Source: an uncultured Bacilli bacterium
GTDB taxonomy: Bacteria > Bacillota_I > Bacilli_A > RF39 > UBA660
Direction of reading: 5' to 3'
Length of the DNA stretch: 16,037 bases
Assembly (NCBI GenBank): GCA_934087065.1
Contig: CAKOIS010000016.1
Coordinates: 1-16,037 of the forward strand
Positions 1 through 9,437 of this stretch are shown in pieces (the first letter of the stretch is position 1; the number at the start of each line of letters is the position of its first letter). The translations under genes were made by a program, and so were the position numbers. The notes under the pieces were generated by a model, which saw only the letters and a list, made by a program, of their open reading frames with translations, did not search any database and was not told the DNA's origin.

Positions 1-2
1 AA

Positions 3-326
3 GTTCCAGAACTAATGGAAAAACTTATAATGAATTATGATGAATGGGATAAATATCATCCAATAGTAAGAGCAACAATATTACATGGGGAATTGGTTAA
101 AATCCATCCATTTATTGATGGAAATGGTAGAACTTCTAGATTAATAATGAATATGGAATTAATGAGAAGTGGATATGTACCAGTTATTATTAAAAAAGAT
201 AATAGATTAAAATATTATGAAGCACTTGATAAAGCACATACAACAGGAGATTATAATGATTTTGTTAAATTAGTAACAGAAGCAGAAAATGAAATGCTTG
301 ATAGGTATTTATCAGTAGTTGAATAA
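3..326 (+). CDS. Fic-domain protein, C-terminal part (5' end outside window)
   Basis: Only the last 107 codons are visible; the frame is open to the window edge (VPEL precedes the first internal Met at 15), so the true start lies upstream. The segment carries the Fic core motif HPFIDGNGRTSR (HxFx[D/E]GNGRxxR), with the catalytic His codon at 105-107. Before it is the usual HPI..A...H helix, after it the tail with YYEAL and A....Y..F. Fic enzymes mostly transfer AMP, or another nucleotide phosphate, from NTP to a Ser, Thr or Tyr hydroxyl of a target protein. All core residues are intact, so activity is likely. The inhibitory helix of class II enzymes would lie upstream and cannot be checked; no obvious class III C-terminal inhibitory motif is seen. 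It ends in TAA, 22 bp before the next gene on the same strand, so the two are probably co-transcribed. Target and role are unknown; toxin, defence or housekeeping AMPylation are all possible. Confidence 0.9.
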   Translation, partial: VPELMEKLIMNYDEWDKYHPIVRATILHGELVKIHPFIDGNGRTSRLIMNMELMRSGYVPVIIKKDNRLKYYEALDKAHTTGDYNDFVKLVTEAENEMLDRYLSVVE

Positions 327-348
327 TTATTAAAAATCAGGAGGTTTT

Positions 349-2127
349 ATGAGCAGTGTCAAAGTAGAAGCAGCAGCAACAAATGCGGTTAGAAACTTAA
401 TAAATTTATCAAATAGTATGACGTCAGATGAGATTAAAGAAGGGGATCGCGGTGTTTCGTTTGACGGATGTATACCGATATATTTAAAAAATAAGATAAA
501 AAAGAATAATTTTTGTAATAAAGTTGATATTCAGGTTAAGGGCAGAAGTGTTAAAAAATTATCTTCAGCCGAGCATCTTAAATTTTCAATGACTTGGCCT
601 GATATTAAAAATTATAAAAATGTTGGTGGAACAATAATTTTTTATGTGCAAGTTAATAGTGATAGAACAAAAAGTAGAATTTATATTAAATCATTGTTGC
701 CATATGAAATAAATCAAATATTAAAAACTAATTCTAAAAATAATGTATCATTGACATTTGAATATATTGATGAAACAGATGTAAAGAAGTTAGAATACAT
801 ATTTTTTCAATTTCAAAATGATAAGGATAAGCAATATTCTTATAAAGATGAATATAAAACAATTGAAGATTTTGAAAAAGAAAAAGGAACATTTAAGCTT
901 GGTATCAATATTCCTAGCATCTCTATGAATCCCATTGACTATTTGAATAAGAAAAGTTTTATATATTTTCAACCTGAGAATTTTAATAATATACAAATTC
1001 CTTGTGGGATAGTCGAATTATCTTCATTTACTTATAAAAAAGATATGGATATTAAAATAGGAGAAGAAATAATAAATGCCACAGTTGAAATAAAACAATT
1101 TTCTGATTACATAATGGTAAATATCAATGATTGTATTTTTTATAATTCGAAAAAAAATATGTTTACTTTTGAATTAAACACAAATCTTAAAAAAGCACTA
1201 TATAACATAGAACTTATAAGGAAATTTATTAAATATGAAACCATAATTATAGATAAAAATAAGCTATCTATCAAGAGTGGTGGAGAATATAGTATATTAG
1301 ACCATCAGATTGAAGTGATAAATAAGTTAGATGTAATTGTAAAAGCTTTAAATATTGTTACTGAGCCTATTATAGATTTTAGAAGTATTGAATCTATAAA
1401 AAATATAGGATTAGTTTATAATAATATAATTGATAAAAAGGGTATACCATTTATTAATGAGTATGATGTCTTTTTATTAAATATTAGTATCTTTAATTTA
1501 AAAATTTCTTTTTCTGTTCAAAGACGAAAAGATAAAACGTATGACTTATATAATTTCTATGATCTGTTAATAAATCAAAAGGATTTGTTTAGTTACATAA
1601 ACGATAAAAATGAAAGAGTAATAATATCACCTAATTTTTCAGTTTTAAACAAAACATTGAAACTTGATGTATCTTATTTGGTTGCAGATAATATTGTTGA
1701 TAAATTATCCAATTTGGAAATATCAGAAGATAAAGTTTTAGTTAATGCAGATTTAGAAGCAAACTTGACTTGGTTTATTTTAGATAGTTTAGAGTATTAT
1801 GACAATCATGTAAAAGATTTTCATTCTAAATTACTAATTAATTTTATAGAAGATGTATCTAAATGCTTATTAAAAACAAAAAATAAAAACTGCAAAAGTA
1901 TTTATTATATAAACTATTGTCAAGTATTAAAACGATTAAATAAACTTAATAAAGAGAAAATAAAAAATCTTATTTCAATAAGAGATAAAACAAAAGATGT
2001 AATGATAAAAATATGTACAAGTATTCTATTAGAAGATCAAATTGGATTTAACATTTACTATGATAGTATTAATGATGAACAAAAAGAAATATTAGAATCT
2101 TATCCAATTATTAATTTAAAAAAATAG
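349..2127 (+). CDS. Uncharacterised 592-aa protein with possible N-terminal nuclease-like domain
   Basis: ATG at 349 follows a strong AGGAGG with a 4-base gap. The protein has no membrane segment or signal peptide, so it is cytosolic. The N-terminal 120 residues resemble a family I recall from Bacillota hypotheticals: a conserved SFDG (D39), then VDIQVKGR (Q62-x-K64-G65), then a hydrophobic strand GGTIIFYVQV near 93-102. An acidic residue at the start (E7), then D, then QxK is the order expected of a PD-(D/E)xK nuclease fold with Q in place of E; DUF4365-type proteins share this pattern. The other 450 residues are Lys/Asn/Ile-rich, with mixed strands and a helical C-terminal third, and I do not recognise them. 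It sits directly behind the Fic gene and beside an integrase relic, which suggests an accessory (defence or toxin) function. That function, and the nuclease call, are inference. Confidence 0.85.
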   Translation: MSSVKVEAAATNAVRNLINLSNSMTSDEIKEGDRGVSFDGCIPIYLKNKIKKNNFCNKVDIQVKGRSVKKLSSAEHLKFSMTWPDIKNYKNVGGTIIFYVQVNSDRTKSRIYIKSLLPYEINQILKTNSKNNVSLTFEYIDETDVKKLEYIFFQFQNDKDKQYSYKDEYKTIEDFEKEKGTFKLGINIPSISMNPIDYLNKKSFIYFQPENFNNIQIPCGIVELSSFTYKKDMDIKIGEEIINATVEIKQFSDYIMVNINDCIFYNSKKNMFTFELNTNLKKALYNIELIRKFIKYETIIIDKNKLSIKSGGEYSILDHQIEVINKLDVIVKALNIVTEPIIDFRSIESIKNIGLVYNNIIDKKGIPFINEYDVFLLNISIFNLKISFSVQRRKDKTYDLYNFYDLLINQKDLFSYINDKNERVIISPNFSVLNKTLKLDVSYLVADNIVDKLSNLEISEDKVLVNADLEANLTWFILDSLEYYDNHVKDFHSKLLINFIEDVSKCLLKTKNKNCKSIYYINYCQVLKRLNKLNKEKIKNLISIRDKTKDVMIKICTSILLEDQIGFNIYYDSINDEQKEILESYPIINLKK

Positions 2128-2155
2128 CTTAGTCATCTTCTAAGCTATCTATAAC
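2125..2155 (-). terminator. Inverted repeat at the 592-aa gene's stop; U-tract on the minus strand
   Basis: A perfect 8-bp inverted repeat (TAGCTTAG / CTAAGCTA, 7-base loop) overlaps the TAG stop at 2125-2127. Read on the minus strand the stem is followed by seven T residues; on the plus strand the 3' flank is only TCTATAAC. It is therefore a better terminator for leftward transcription from the integrase relic than for the rightward gene, though it may slow both. Confidence 0.6.
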
Positions 2156-2544
2156 AGAAAAACAGAGTCGAGGACAGTACTAAACATATGTGAATATGTA
2201 TTTAGTGTTTACTCGATTTTTGTATGCCATAAATATTTGGCAACTAATGTAACATTAGCACCATTATTAATTAAGAGTGATGCACAGGAATGTCTAAAAT
2301 CATGGATCCTAATAACCTTTAAACCAGCAAGAGTAGCTAATTTAGTTTTTCTAAGATATATATTAAAATCCGCTATAGGTTTAGCATCAGATACAACAAA
2401 GAAATCATCATTAAACCCCATAGTAATCTTTTTTATCCTATTCATAAAGCATTTTAAGGTCATTTAACAAGACTTAAGTAATAAGAACTACTCTTCAACT
2501 ATCTCTTGTCTTTGTTAAAGCATTTATTCTTCCGTTTGCCACAT
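2149..2544 (-). pseudogene. Tyrosine recombinase (phage/ICE-type integrase) remnant
   Basis: The open part (2212-2463) ends with IRIHDFRHSCASLLINNG followed by VTLVAKYLWHT, the catalytic box of tyrosine recombinases (HxxR, then W/G-H). Its closest pattern is the Tn916/ICE-type RIHDFRHSHASLLI family. The frame then meets TAA (2209-2211) and continues without shift as TLNTYSHMF, which holds the expected nucleophile Tyr (2194-2196), to a TAG at 2149. One nonsense codon thus separates the HxxR box from the active-site Tyr. Upstream there are stops in all relevant frames and only about 30 codons before an RBS-like GGAAAGG (2553-2560) and a TATAAT (2567-2572). A normal integrase has about 380 codons, so most of the N-terminal and core-binding regions are deleted. 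It cannot be active. It marks an old insertion next to the Fic pair. No attachment-site repeats were recognised. Confidence 0.85.
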
Positions 2545-2873
2545 AATAAAGCACCTTTCCTTATCTATTATAATTATCACATAACATAATAGAAAAAAAA
2601 AGACTTGTTTTTTTATTTAATTTGTTGAAAACTACCGACTTATACACAAAAAAAGATAGACTATTTATATATTTTGACTGAACTGCATCTATTTAAAATG
2701 AAAAATGAAGCTATTTGTTTTAAATATGTCATATTTAGGGTTATAAGAGAAAACAAAGCTAATAAAAAAGATAAATTCTAGGAGAGAAAAAACTATCGTT
2801 TTTTTATAGTAAAAAGCTTAAAAAACATTAAAAATTTACATATTTGCTACACTCCGTAGAAATAATTCCATAT
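2545..2873. other. Gene-free AT-rich stretch
   Basis: About 330 bases between the integrase remnant and the valS terminator. On the minus strand it holds the presumed promoter and ribosome binding site of the dead integrase (TATAAT at 2567-2572, GGAAAGG at 2553-2560). Otherwise I see A/T runs only: no tRNA, no good ORF with a ribosome binding site, no direct repeats. It may be debris of the same insertion. Confidence 0.6.
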
Positions 2874-2902
2874 AAAAAAGTCCACCACCAGGTGGGCTTT
2901 TC
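2874..2902 (-). terminator. valS intrinsic terminator
   Basis: On the minus strand, AAAAGCCCACC, loop TGGT, GGTGGACTTTTTT: 5 G/C-rich pairs, one C/A mismatch, then more pairs running into a six-T tract. It begins right after the valS TAG (2903-2905), with no gene between, so it ends the valS transcript. Confidence 0.9.
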
Positions 2903-5419
<2,517 letters not shown>

Positions 5420-5656
5420 AATTTCCCTCCAAAATAAAAAGTGGCTACCAAAGGGCGATTATAACCATTACTATTATTAACCGCGGTACCACCTTAATTT
5501 CTATCTTATATGCTTAACGTGCATAACTCGTTTTATTCTACTATTATTCAAATAAACACTCACAAGCTACCTTCATAAACTTAATTTATTAACTTTCACC
5601 AACCGTTAACTCTCTACAAAATCTTATTTACTACTCCTCTTCTTCTTCGCTTTATG
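5420..5656 (-). promoter_or_regulatory. T-box riboswitch leader of valS (GUA specifier)
   Basis: The minus-strand leader carries the T-box AAGGTGGTACCGCGG (5481-5495), a Stem I with AGAGAG followed by the apical GGTTGGTGAAAG module, and GAAG-GTA-GCTTGTGAG with a specifier GUA (Val) at 5568-5570. The T-box arm can pair with CGCCCTT (antiterminator, 5451-5457). Alternatively GTGGTACC pairs with GGTAGCCAC (5441-5449, one bulged G), followed by TTTTTATTTT: an intrinsic terminator that buries the tRNA-binding bulge. Uncharged tRNA-Val should favour antitermination and valS expression. A one-base register shift would read GGU (Gly); the downstream gene argues for GUA. Confidence 0.93.
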
Positions 5657-5662
5657 TACTAA

Positions 5663-5691
5663 ATTATACCACAAATATACTAATTTGAAAA
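5663..5691 (-). promoter_or_regulatory. valS/T-box promoter
   Basis: Minus strand: -35 TTTTCA (5686-5691), 17-bp spacer, extended -10 TGGTATAAT (TATAAT at 5663-5668). The start is expected near 5656, just ahead of Stem I of the T-box. The same -35, spacing and extended -10 occur at tRNA-Cys. Confidence 0.8.
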
Positions 5692-5790
5692 GTACTTTTT
5701 TTATTTAAAATTCCAACATAAAAAATATATACTTTATTTATAAAACATCTTGCTTAAATCTTACTTAATTATTACTTAAAATCCCATAAT

Positions 5791-7242
5791 CTACATACTT
5801 ACTTCACTATCATAGAAAGAATTATCTACTGTCTCATCGTTTATTTCATTCATTCCATATATTAAACCAAAGAATTTAAACCTCATAAGTTTAGTCATTA
5901 CATTAAACATAACAGTGCTTTTTTCTTCATCTGTTACATCAGCAATATTTATAGACCCACTTACATCTTTCTTACTAAATAAATTTTCCCCGTATTCAAT
6001 ATCACTGCTTAGATTAAGAGTTACTTCATTTTCGCTATAATTAAATGTCACTTTACCACTCGCACTAGTTTTCTTATTCTCATTTTTAACACTTACTTCT
6101 CCATTAATTTTATATTCGCTTACATTTTCCTGAGTACTGGGAACTACTAAGTTAAAACTTAATTTATTAATATTACCTTCTAACTTTTCTAAATTAAATA
6201 AAATATCAGTATCACTTGTTTTATAACTAAATGAAGAACTATTTTCTCCCACTTCAAACTTAACCTTAACTTCTTCATTATCAATTTTAGTTGATAATGA
6301 AAGTATATTACTAGATATCTCTAAAGTAACTTTATTTTTCCCATCAGTTACTTCATACTTGTTTTCATCTACCTTTACACCCTTATATTCTTCATTTTCA
6401 TACTTTACCACAAATTCACTAACTTCATTAGTAAGCATCTTTACTTTAATAACAACACTAATATTATTAGGTATAATTATAACATCTTCAGTTACTATAT
6501 CTTTAAAAACCTCATCTTCTTTAATTAAAGACATAAACTTATCATTAACTTTATCTATATTATCATCATTAATTTCATAAGTATAAACAGCATTAAGTCC
6601 TTCATACTCTGTACTTATCTTTGCCTCTTTAAGCGCTTCAAAATAATAACTAATATACTTGTTAACAATTTCTAAAATATCATAACTCATAAAAGCATCA
6701 GAGTACTCACTTATTATATCTTCTACTTTAACACTACTATCAATTGACACAACTTTATCAAAAAGTTCTTTACTTTCAACATACACTTTATCATTATTTA
6801 TAACCGCGCTGGCTTTTATATTCTCATTATTTTGTTTTAACAAAGCATCTAAACTAACATACTTTTCTTTAACTCTTGCATTAACATCTAAGTTAAGACT
6901 AATACCATTTAAACTTTCTAAAGCACTAGTACTACTTGATAATTTAATATTAGTATTACTTACTACATCATACTTTTCAACATCACTAATGTACTCATTA
7001 TTTATACTAGTGCCATTTAACACTTTCTTAGCAAAACTACTAACACTTTTAGAACTCTCTTCTAAAAAATAATTAGCATTAAACACCTTATTAATAAAGA
7101 AAAACACTCCACCACACATTAAAAGCAAAGCAATTAATGTAGCCAAAATAGGTATCACTATTTTATTCTTATTACCTTTACTTTCACTATCAAATATTTC
7201 TATATTTTCCCCATTAACTTCATTCTTTACTTCCTCATTCAT
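5791..7242 (-). CDS. Single-pass membrane protein with large extracytoplasmic domain, unknown function
   Basis: 483 residues. An acidic cytosolic N-tail (1-27) is followed by one strong hydrophobic segment at about 28-50 (IVIPILATLIALLL...GGVFFF), with no cleavage site or lipobox, so it is a type II anchored protein. The remaining 430 residues are outside: alternating strand-like stretches rich in Ser, Asn, Val, Lys and Glu. They include a region (about 105-160) resembling the beta strands of lipoprotein-like sensor or chaperone folds, but I cannot name a family. Only two Cys occur, both near the membrane or N-terminal. ATG 7240-7242 has a GTGAGG-type ribosome binding site. It has its own extended -10 promoter, 100 bp after the zinc-ribbon operon on the same strand. 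No clear terminator follows its TAG. Envelope role inferred from topology alone. Confidence 0.85.
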   Translation of the reverse strand: MNEEVKNEVNGENIEIFDSESKGNKNKIVIPILATLIALLLMCGGVFFFINKVFNANYFLEESSKSVSSFAKKVLNGTSINNEYISDVEKYDVVSNTNIKLSSSTSALESLNGISLNLDVNARVKEKYVSLDALLKQNNENIKASAVINNDKVYVESKELFDKVVSIDSSVKVEDIISEYSDAFMSYDILEIVNKYISYYFEALKEAKISTEYEGLNAVYTYEINDDNIDKVNDKFMSLIKEDEVFKDIVTEDVIIIPNNISVVIKVKMLTNEVSEFVVKYENEEYKGVKVDENKYEVTDGKNKVTLEISSNILSLSTKIDNEEVKVKFEVGENSSSFSYKTSDTDILFNLEKLEGNINKLSFNLVVPSTQENVSEYKINGEVSVKNENKKTSASGKVTFNYSENEVTLNLSSDIEYGENLFSKKDVSGSINIADVTDEEKSTVMFNVMTKLMRFKFFGLIYGMNEINDETVDNSFYDSEVSM

Positions 7243-7267
7243 AAAAACCTCACTACCTTATACATTA

Positions 7268-7296
7268 AGTATACCATACTTTTACAAAATATAATA
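7268..7296 (-). promoter_or_regulatory. Promoter of the 483-aa membrane protein
   Basis: Minus strand extended -10 TGGTATACT (TATACT at 7268-7273) with a weak -35 (TATTAT, 7291-7296) at 17 bp. It places the start near 7261, about 20 bases before the ATG, making this gene at least partly independent of the upstream operon. Confidence 0.6.
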
Positions 7297-7304
7297 GATT
7301 ATTT

Positions 7305-7354
7305 TTTTAAAAAAATATGAGAAATTAATATTCCATGCGCTTTATTTTATCTCA
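7305..7354 (-). terminator. Possible weak terminator after the zinc-ribbon operon
   Basis: Minus strand TGAGA (7350-7354) and TCTCA (7319-7323) can pair across a long AT-rich loop and are followed by TATTTTTTT. The stem includes the last codons of the upstream gene. It is weak, and read-through into the next gene is likely. Confidence 0.3.
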
Positions 7355-7977
7355 AGAATTTTCTTTTTTTCTATATCATATTCTTTTTTAGAAATTATTT
7401 TTTTATCTAATAAATCTTTTAATTTATTTAACTCATCATACTTACTTAATACAACTTTATCAACATCAGTTTTTCTATGTTTAAATTTTTCACTATAATC
7501 ATTTAAATAATCTCTAAACACTTCAGCATTAGAAATGAAATCATACACATACTTACTAGAAGAAGTAGAAATTATAATCCTAGAATATCCAAATATTTTA
7601 CCAACTAATTTTTGTCCAATAATAATATCATTAATTTTATCCAATGGTGCATCCAAAGATGTTGTATTAAATAAACCTACTTTACCATAAACCTTTTTAT
7701 CATTAAGCCACAATATAGTTGTTAATATTTTAATAATTCTATTTATACACATAATTATTAAATAGATATCAAAAAATATAAACAGCGTTAAATCTCCATC
7801 ATTAGTCTCTATCATTGCATATGTTGCTAGCAAAGTTAACACAAGTGCAATTAAAGGGAGAATTACAATAACTTTATTAATCTTAGCATATATTTCAAGT
7901 ACCCCACCGCAATTAGCACAGTACTCCTTATTTAATTTATTATTATAACCACATTTTCTACATTCCACGTTTTTCAC
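7342..7977 (-). CDS. Zinc-ribbon, bacterial PH-domain and SHOCT membrane protein
   Basis: 211 residues in a clear domain order. A treble-clef-like zinc ribbon (C6, C9, C20, C23; CxxC-x10-CxxCG) comes first. Two membrane spans follow at about 34-55 and 62-84. A bacterial PH-like domain (bPH2/YdbT type) spans 92-160, with VYGKVGLFNTTSLDAPLDKI and the typical GKIFGYSRIIIST. A SHOCT-type helix pair is at 180-207 (KLKDLLDKKIISKKEYDIEKKKIL). The zinc ribbon and SHOCT lie on the cytosolic side; SHOCT modules usually mediate oligomerisation. The start ATG (7975-7977) lies 6 bp after the previous gene's stop with an AAGGAG-type site inside it, so the two are translated together. The pairing with another zinc-ribbon membrane protein suggests a membrane complex or stress sensor; the actual function is unknown. 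Confidence 0.85.
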   Translation of the reverse strand: MKNVECRKCGYNNKLNKEYCANCGGVLEIYAKINKVIVILPLIALVLTLLATYAMIETNDGDLTLFIFFDIYLIIMCINRIIKILTTILWLNDKKVYGKVGLFNTTSLDAPLDKINDIIIGQKLVGKIFGYSRIIISTSSSKYVYDFISNAEVFRDYLNDYSEKFKHRKTDVDKVVLSKYDELNKLKDLLDKKIISKKEYDIEKKKILEIK

Positions 7978-7983
7978 TTCTCC

Positions 7984-8883
7984 TTACTTTAATTCCATAT
8001 ACTTTGCTTGAAACTTTGGTATAGTAATTTGACTACCCAACACTGTAGTATAAGTTTGCGTTCCATCCATTGTCCCCCACATACTTACCATATCGTCTTC
8101 AATAAAACTTTCACTACCATTATAAACTACATAAATAGTATCTGTACACAAGTATCCTCCTGAATAATGTAATTTTTCACAGTCAACATCAATTCTAAAA
8201 ATTGAACCATAAGAACTTTTAGATACAACTTGCACAATTTCTCCAAACCAATAAGCATTTCTATTTTTATAGTTTTCTGGGTTTCTAAGAACATCTTTAT
8301 AACTTAAATTCTCACACTTATTTTTATAATCAGCCACTCTATTATCTAACAATTTATCTAAAGATGTATCAATAACATTTTTCTTTTCATCATAATAAGT
8401 AACAGAATTTTCAAGATTACTTTGACTAGAAAAATCGGTATAATTAATATATTTAATCTCATCATACAAGTTACAAGTAAAATCTATCTCTTTAATATTT
8501 TGATAACCAACTAAATCTTTAGACAACATATTTGCACCATATGCACAGTCATAAAAGTCTCCATTAGAATTATTATAATTTATTTCAAGAATATATTTTT
8601 TTGTTTCACTGTCTTCTCTAATACTCACAATATTTTGATAAGACCTTAATTTACTTTTAACTAAGTTAGACACTTTCTTTTCAGGACTAACATATTCTTC
8701 ATTATTATTACTATTATTTTCCACGTTATTTTCTTTTGTAACACGAAACAATATAAAACAAAATAATAACACACCTACTATAATCACAAAATTTCTAAAT
8801 TTAACATCAGGTAATTTTTCTCCACACTGTGTACAATACGCACTTCCACCCTTATTTTTAAAACCACATTTTTTACATTCCAT
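7984..8883 (-). CDS. Zinc-ribbon single-pass membrane protein with C-terminal OB-like domain
   Basis: 299 residues. An N-terminal zinc ribbon (C3, C6, C17, C20: CxxCG-x9-CxxCG) is cytosolic. One membrane span follows at about 31-47 and a Ser/Asn/Glu-rich linker. The outer part has a small alpha/beta unit at 70-150 and a beta-barrel-like unit at 200-298. The latter shows FGEIVQVV, then FRIDVDC, IYVVY, EDDMVSMWGT and a final IPKFQAKYME, a pattern resembling OB-fold domains of other zinc-ribbon membrane proteins in Bacillota. Four outer Cys (113, 137, 190, 235) plus C246 could form disulfides. ATG 8881-8883 has AAGGAG eight bases upstream, 17 bp after the small upstream ORF. Part of the XRE-flanked operon. 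Confidence 0.88.
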   Translation of the reverse strand: MECKKCGFKNKGGSAYCTQCGEKLPDVKFRNFVIIVGVLLFCFILFRVTKENNVENNSNNNEEYVSPEKKVSNLVKSKLRSYQNIVSIREDSETKKYILEINYNNSNGDFYDCAYGANMLSKDLVGYQNIKEIDFTCNLYDEIKYINYTDFSSQSNLENSVTYYDEKKNVIDTSLDKLLDNRVADYKNKCENLSYKDVLRNPENYKNRNAYWFGEIVQVVSKSSYGSIFRIDVDCEKLHYSGGYLCTDTIYVVYNGSESFIEDDMVSMWGTMDGTQTYTTVLGSQITIPKFQAKYMELK

Positions 8884-8900
8884 TTTTTCTACTCCTTAAC

Positions 8901-9068
8901 TTATTTACTCCACTTTTCATAATATAATTCACGCAACCCTTCTCTTATTTCATCAGTCTGCTTAGATAACTCTTCACCTTCTTTTCTTATCCTTATAAAT
9001 ATAAAAATCACAAACAAGATACATATAATAATAACGGTGAGATTTACTAATATATTTTTCTTCTTCAC
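8901..9068 (-). CDS. 55-aa single-pass membrane peptide, GTG start
   Basis: A short ORF starting at GTG (9066-9068) and ending at TAA (8901-8903) encodes MKKKN, then a hydrophobic span at about 6-25 (ILVNLTVIIICILFVIFIFI), then a charged amphipathic tail (RIRKEGEELSKQTDEI...) ending in KWSK. It is the first gene after a consensus promoter. AAGGAG lies 12 bases upstream of the GTG, longer than usual, and no other start exists in frame. The stop is 17 bp before the zinc-ribbon gene. The positive-inside N-terminus and cytosolic coiled tail suit a small membrane partner or regulator of the downstream proteins. Codon use matches its neighbours. I do not recognise a family; translation should be verified. 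Confidence 0.7.
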   Translation of the reverse strand: MKKKNILVNLTVIIICILFVIFIFIRIRKEGEELSKQTDEIREGLRELYYEKWSK

Positions 9069-9106
9069 TTCAAACGTATACTCCTTTCTTATATGTTCAT
9101 AATAAA

Positions 9107-9135
9107 ATTATAGGTAATTTTTACCTATTTGTCAA
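9107..9135 (-). promoter_or_regulatory. Consensus promoter of the zinc-ribbon operon
   Basis: Minus strand TTGACA (9130-9135), exactly 17 bp, TATAAT (9107-9112): a perfect sigma-A promoter. Its spacer and the edge of the -10 are occupied by the palindrome at 9110-9128, so a bound regulator would block RNA polymerase. Confidence 0.9.
9110..9128. promoter_or_regulatory. Operator O1 (perfect palindrome), probable XRE binding site
   Basis: TAGGTAA, three-base centre, TTACCTA: a perfect palindrome of 7-bp arms (9111-9127), extended by one A/T pair each side. It lies within the -35/-10 spacer of the minus-strand promoter and next to the divergent XRE gene, as expected of an autoregulated phage-type repressor operator. 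Confidence 0.8.
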
Positions 9136-9161
9136 TAGTTATATTTTACCTATTTTATAAT
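9133..9161 (+). promoter_or_regulatory. Promoter of the XRE regulator gene
   Basis: TATAAT at 9156-9161 with a poor -35 (CAATAG, 9133-9138) at 17 bp. A weak promoter overlapping O2 fits low, autoregulated expression. AAAGGAG lies eight bases before the ATG. Confidence 0.6.
9136..9152. promoter_or_regulatory. Operator O2 (imperfect copy of O1)
   Basis: TAGTTAT, ATT, TTACCTA: one exact half-site and one half-site with 5 of 7 matches to O1, same spacing, centre 25 bp away. It sits just upstream of the plus-strand -10 TATAAT, covering the -35 region of the xre promoter, so it could mediate autoregulation. Confidence 0.6.
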
Positions 9162-9183
9162 ATGTATAAAGGAGAAATAATTT

Positions 9184-9417
9184 ATGAATAGATTAAGAGA
9201 TTTAAGAGAAGATCACGACTTAACACAAAAGCAAATTTCAGATATGTTTAAAATAGACCAAAGTAATTATAGCAAATACGAACTAGAGAAAATAGGTATA
9301 CCAGTTGACCTACTAATAAGTTTATCAAAGCATTACAAAACCAGTGTTGACTACATACTAGGACTTACTAATGAAATAAAACCATATCCAAGAATTAAAC
9401 CAAATAAAAAGAACTAA
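9184..9417 (+). CDS. Small XRE-family helix-turn-helix regulator
   Basis: 77 residues, almost entirely one Cro/C1-type DNA-binding domain: LRDLREDHDLTQKQISDMF (helices 1-2), IDQSNYSKYELEKIGIP (recognition helix and turn), LLISLSKHYKTSVDYILGLT (helices 4-5), then a short basic tail. No sensor or dimerisation domain follows, as in many small repressors of phage or envelope-stress modules. AAAGGAG and ATG are well spaced. It is divergent from the zinc-ribbon operon, and two copies of a palindrome lie in the shared 115-bp promoter region, so it most likely represses that operon and itself. What relieves repression is not visible. Its stop directly abuts the stop of the convergent gene. Confidence 0.93.
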   Translation: MNRLRDLREDHDLTQKQISDMFKIDQSNYSKYELEKIGIPVDLLISLSKHYKTSVDYILGLTNEIKPYPRIKPNKKN

Positions 9418-9437
9418 CTACTCGTTAGCCTTTTTTT
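9406..9437. terminator. Compact bidirectional terminator shared by two convergent genes
   Basis: CTAAC (9414-9418), loop TACTC, GTTAG (9424-9428), with an A-tract on the left and T-tract on the right. It gives a U-tract in both directions (CCTTTTTTT rightward, TTCTTTTT leftward). The stem and loop contain the TAA of the XRE gene and the TAG of the membrane protein gene. Confidence 0.75.

Noticed and set aside
2237..2467. Plus-strand ORF over the integrase remnant
   Set aside because: The recognisable recombinase motifs are on the opposite strand.
2698..2781. 27-codon plus-strand ORF in the gene-free stretch
   Set aside because: No ribosome binding site and no recognisable product.
5688..5700. 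AAAAGTACTTTT palindrome as a terminator of the 483-aa gene
   Set aside because: It has no loop and overlaps the valS promoter region; an A/T palindrome of this size is expected by chance.
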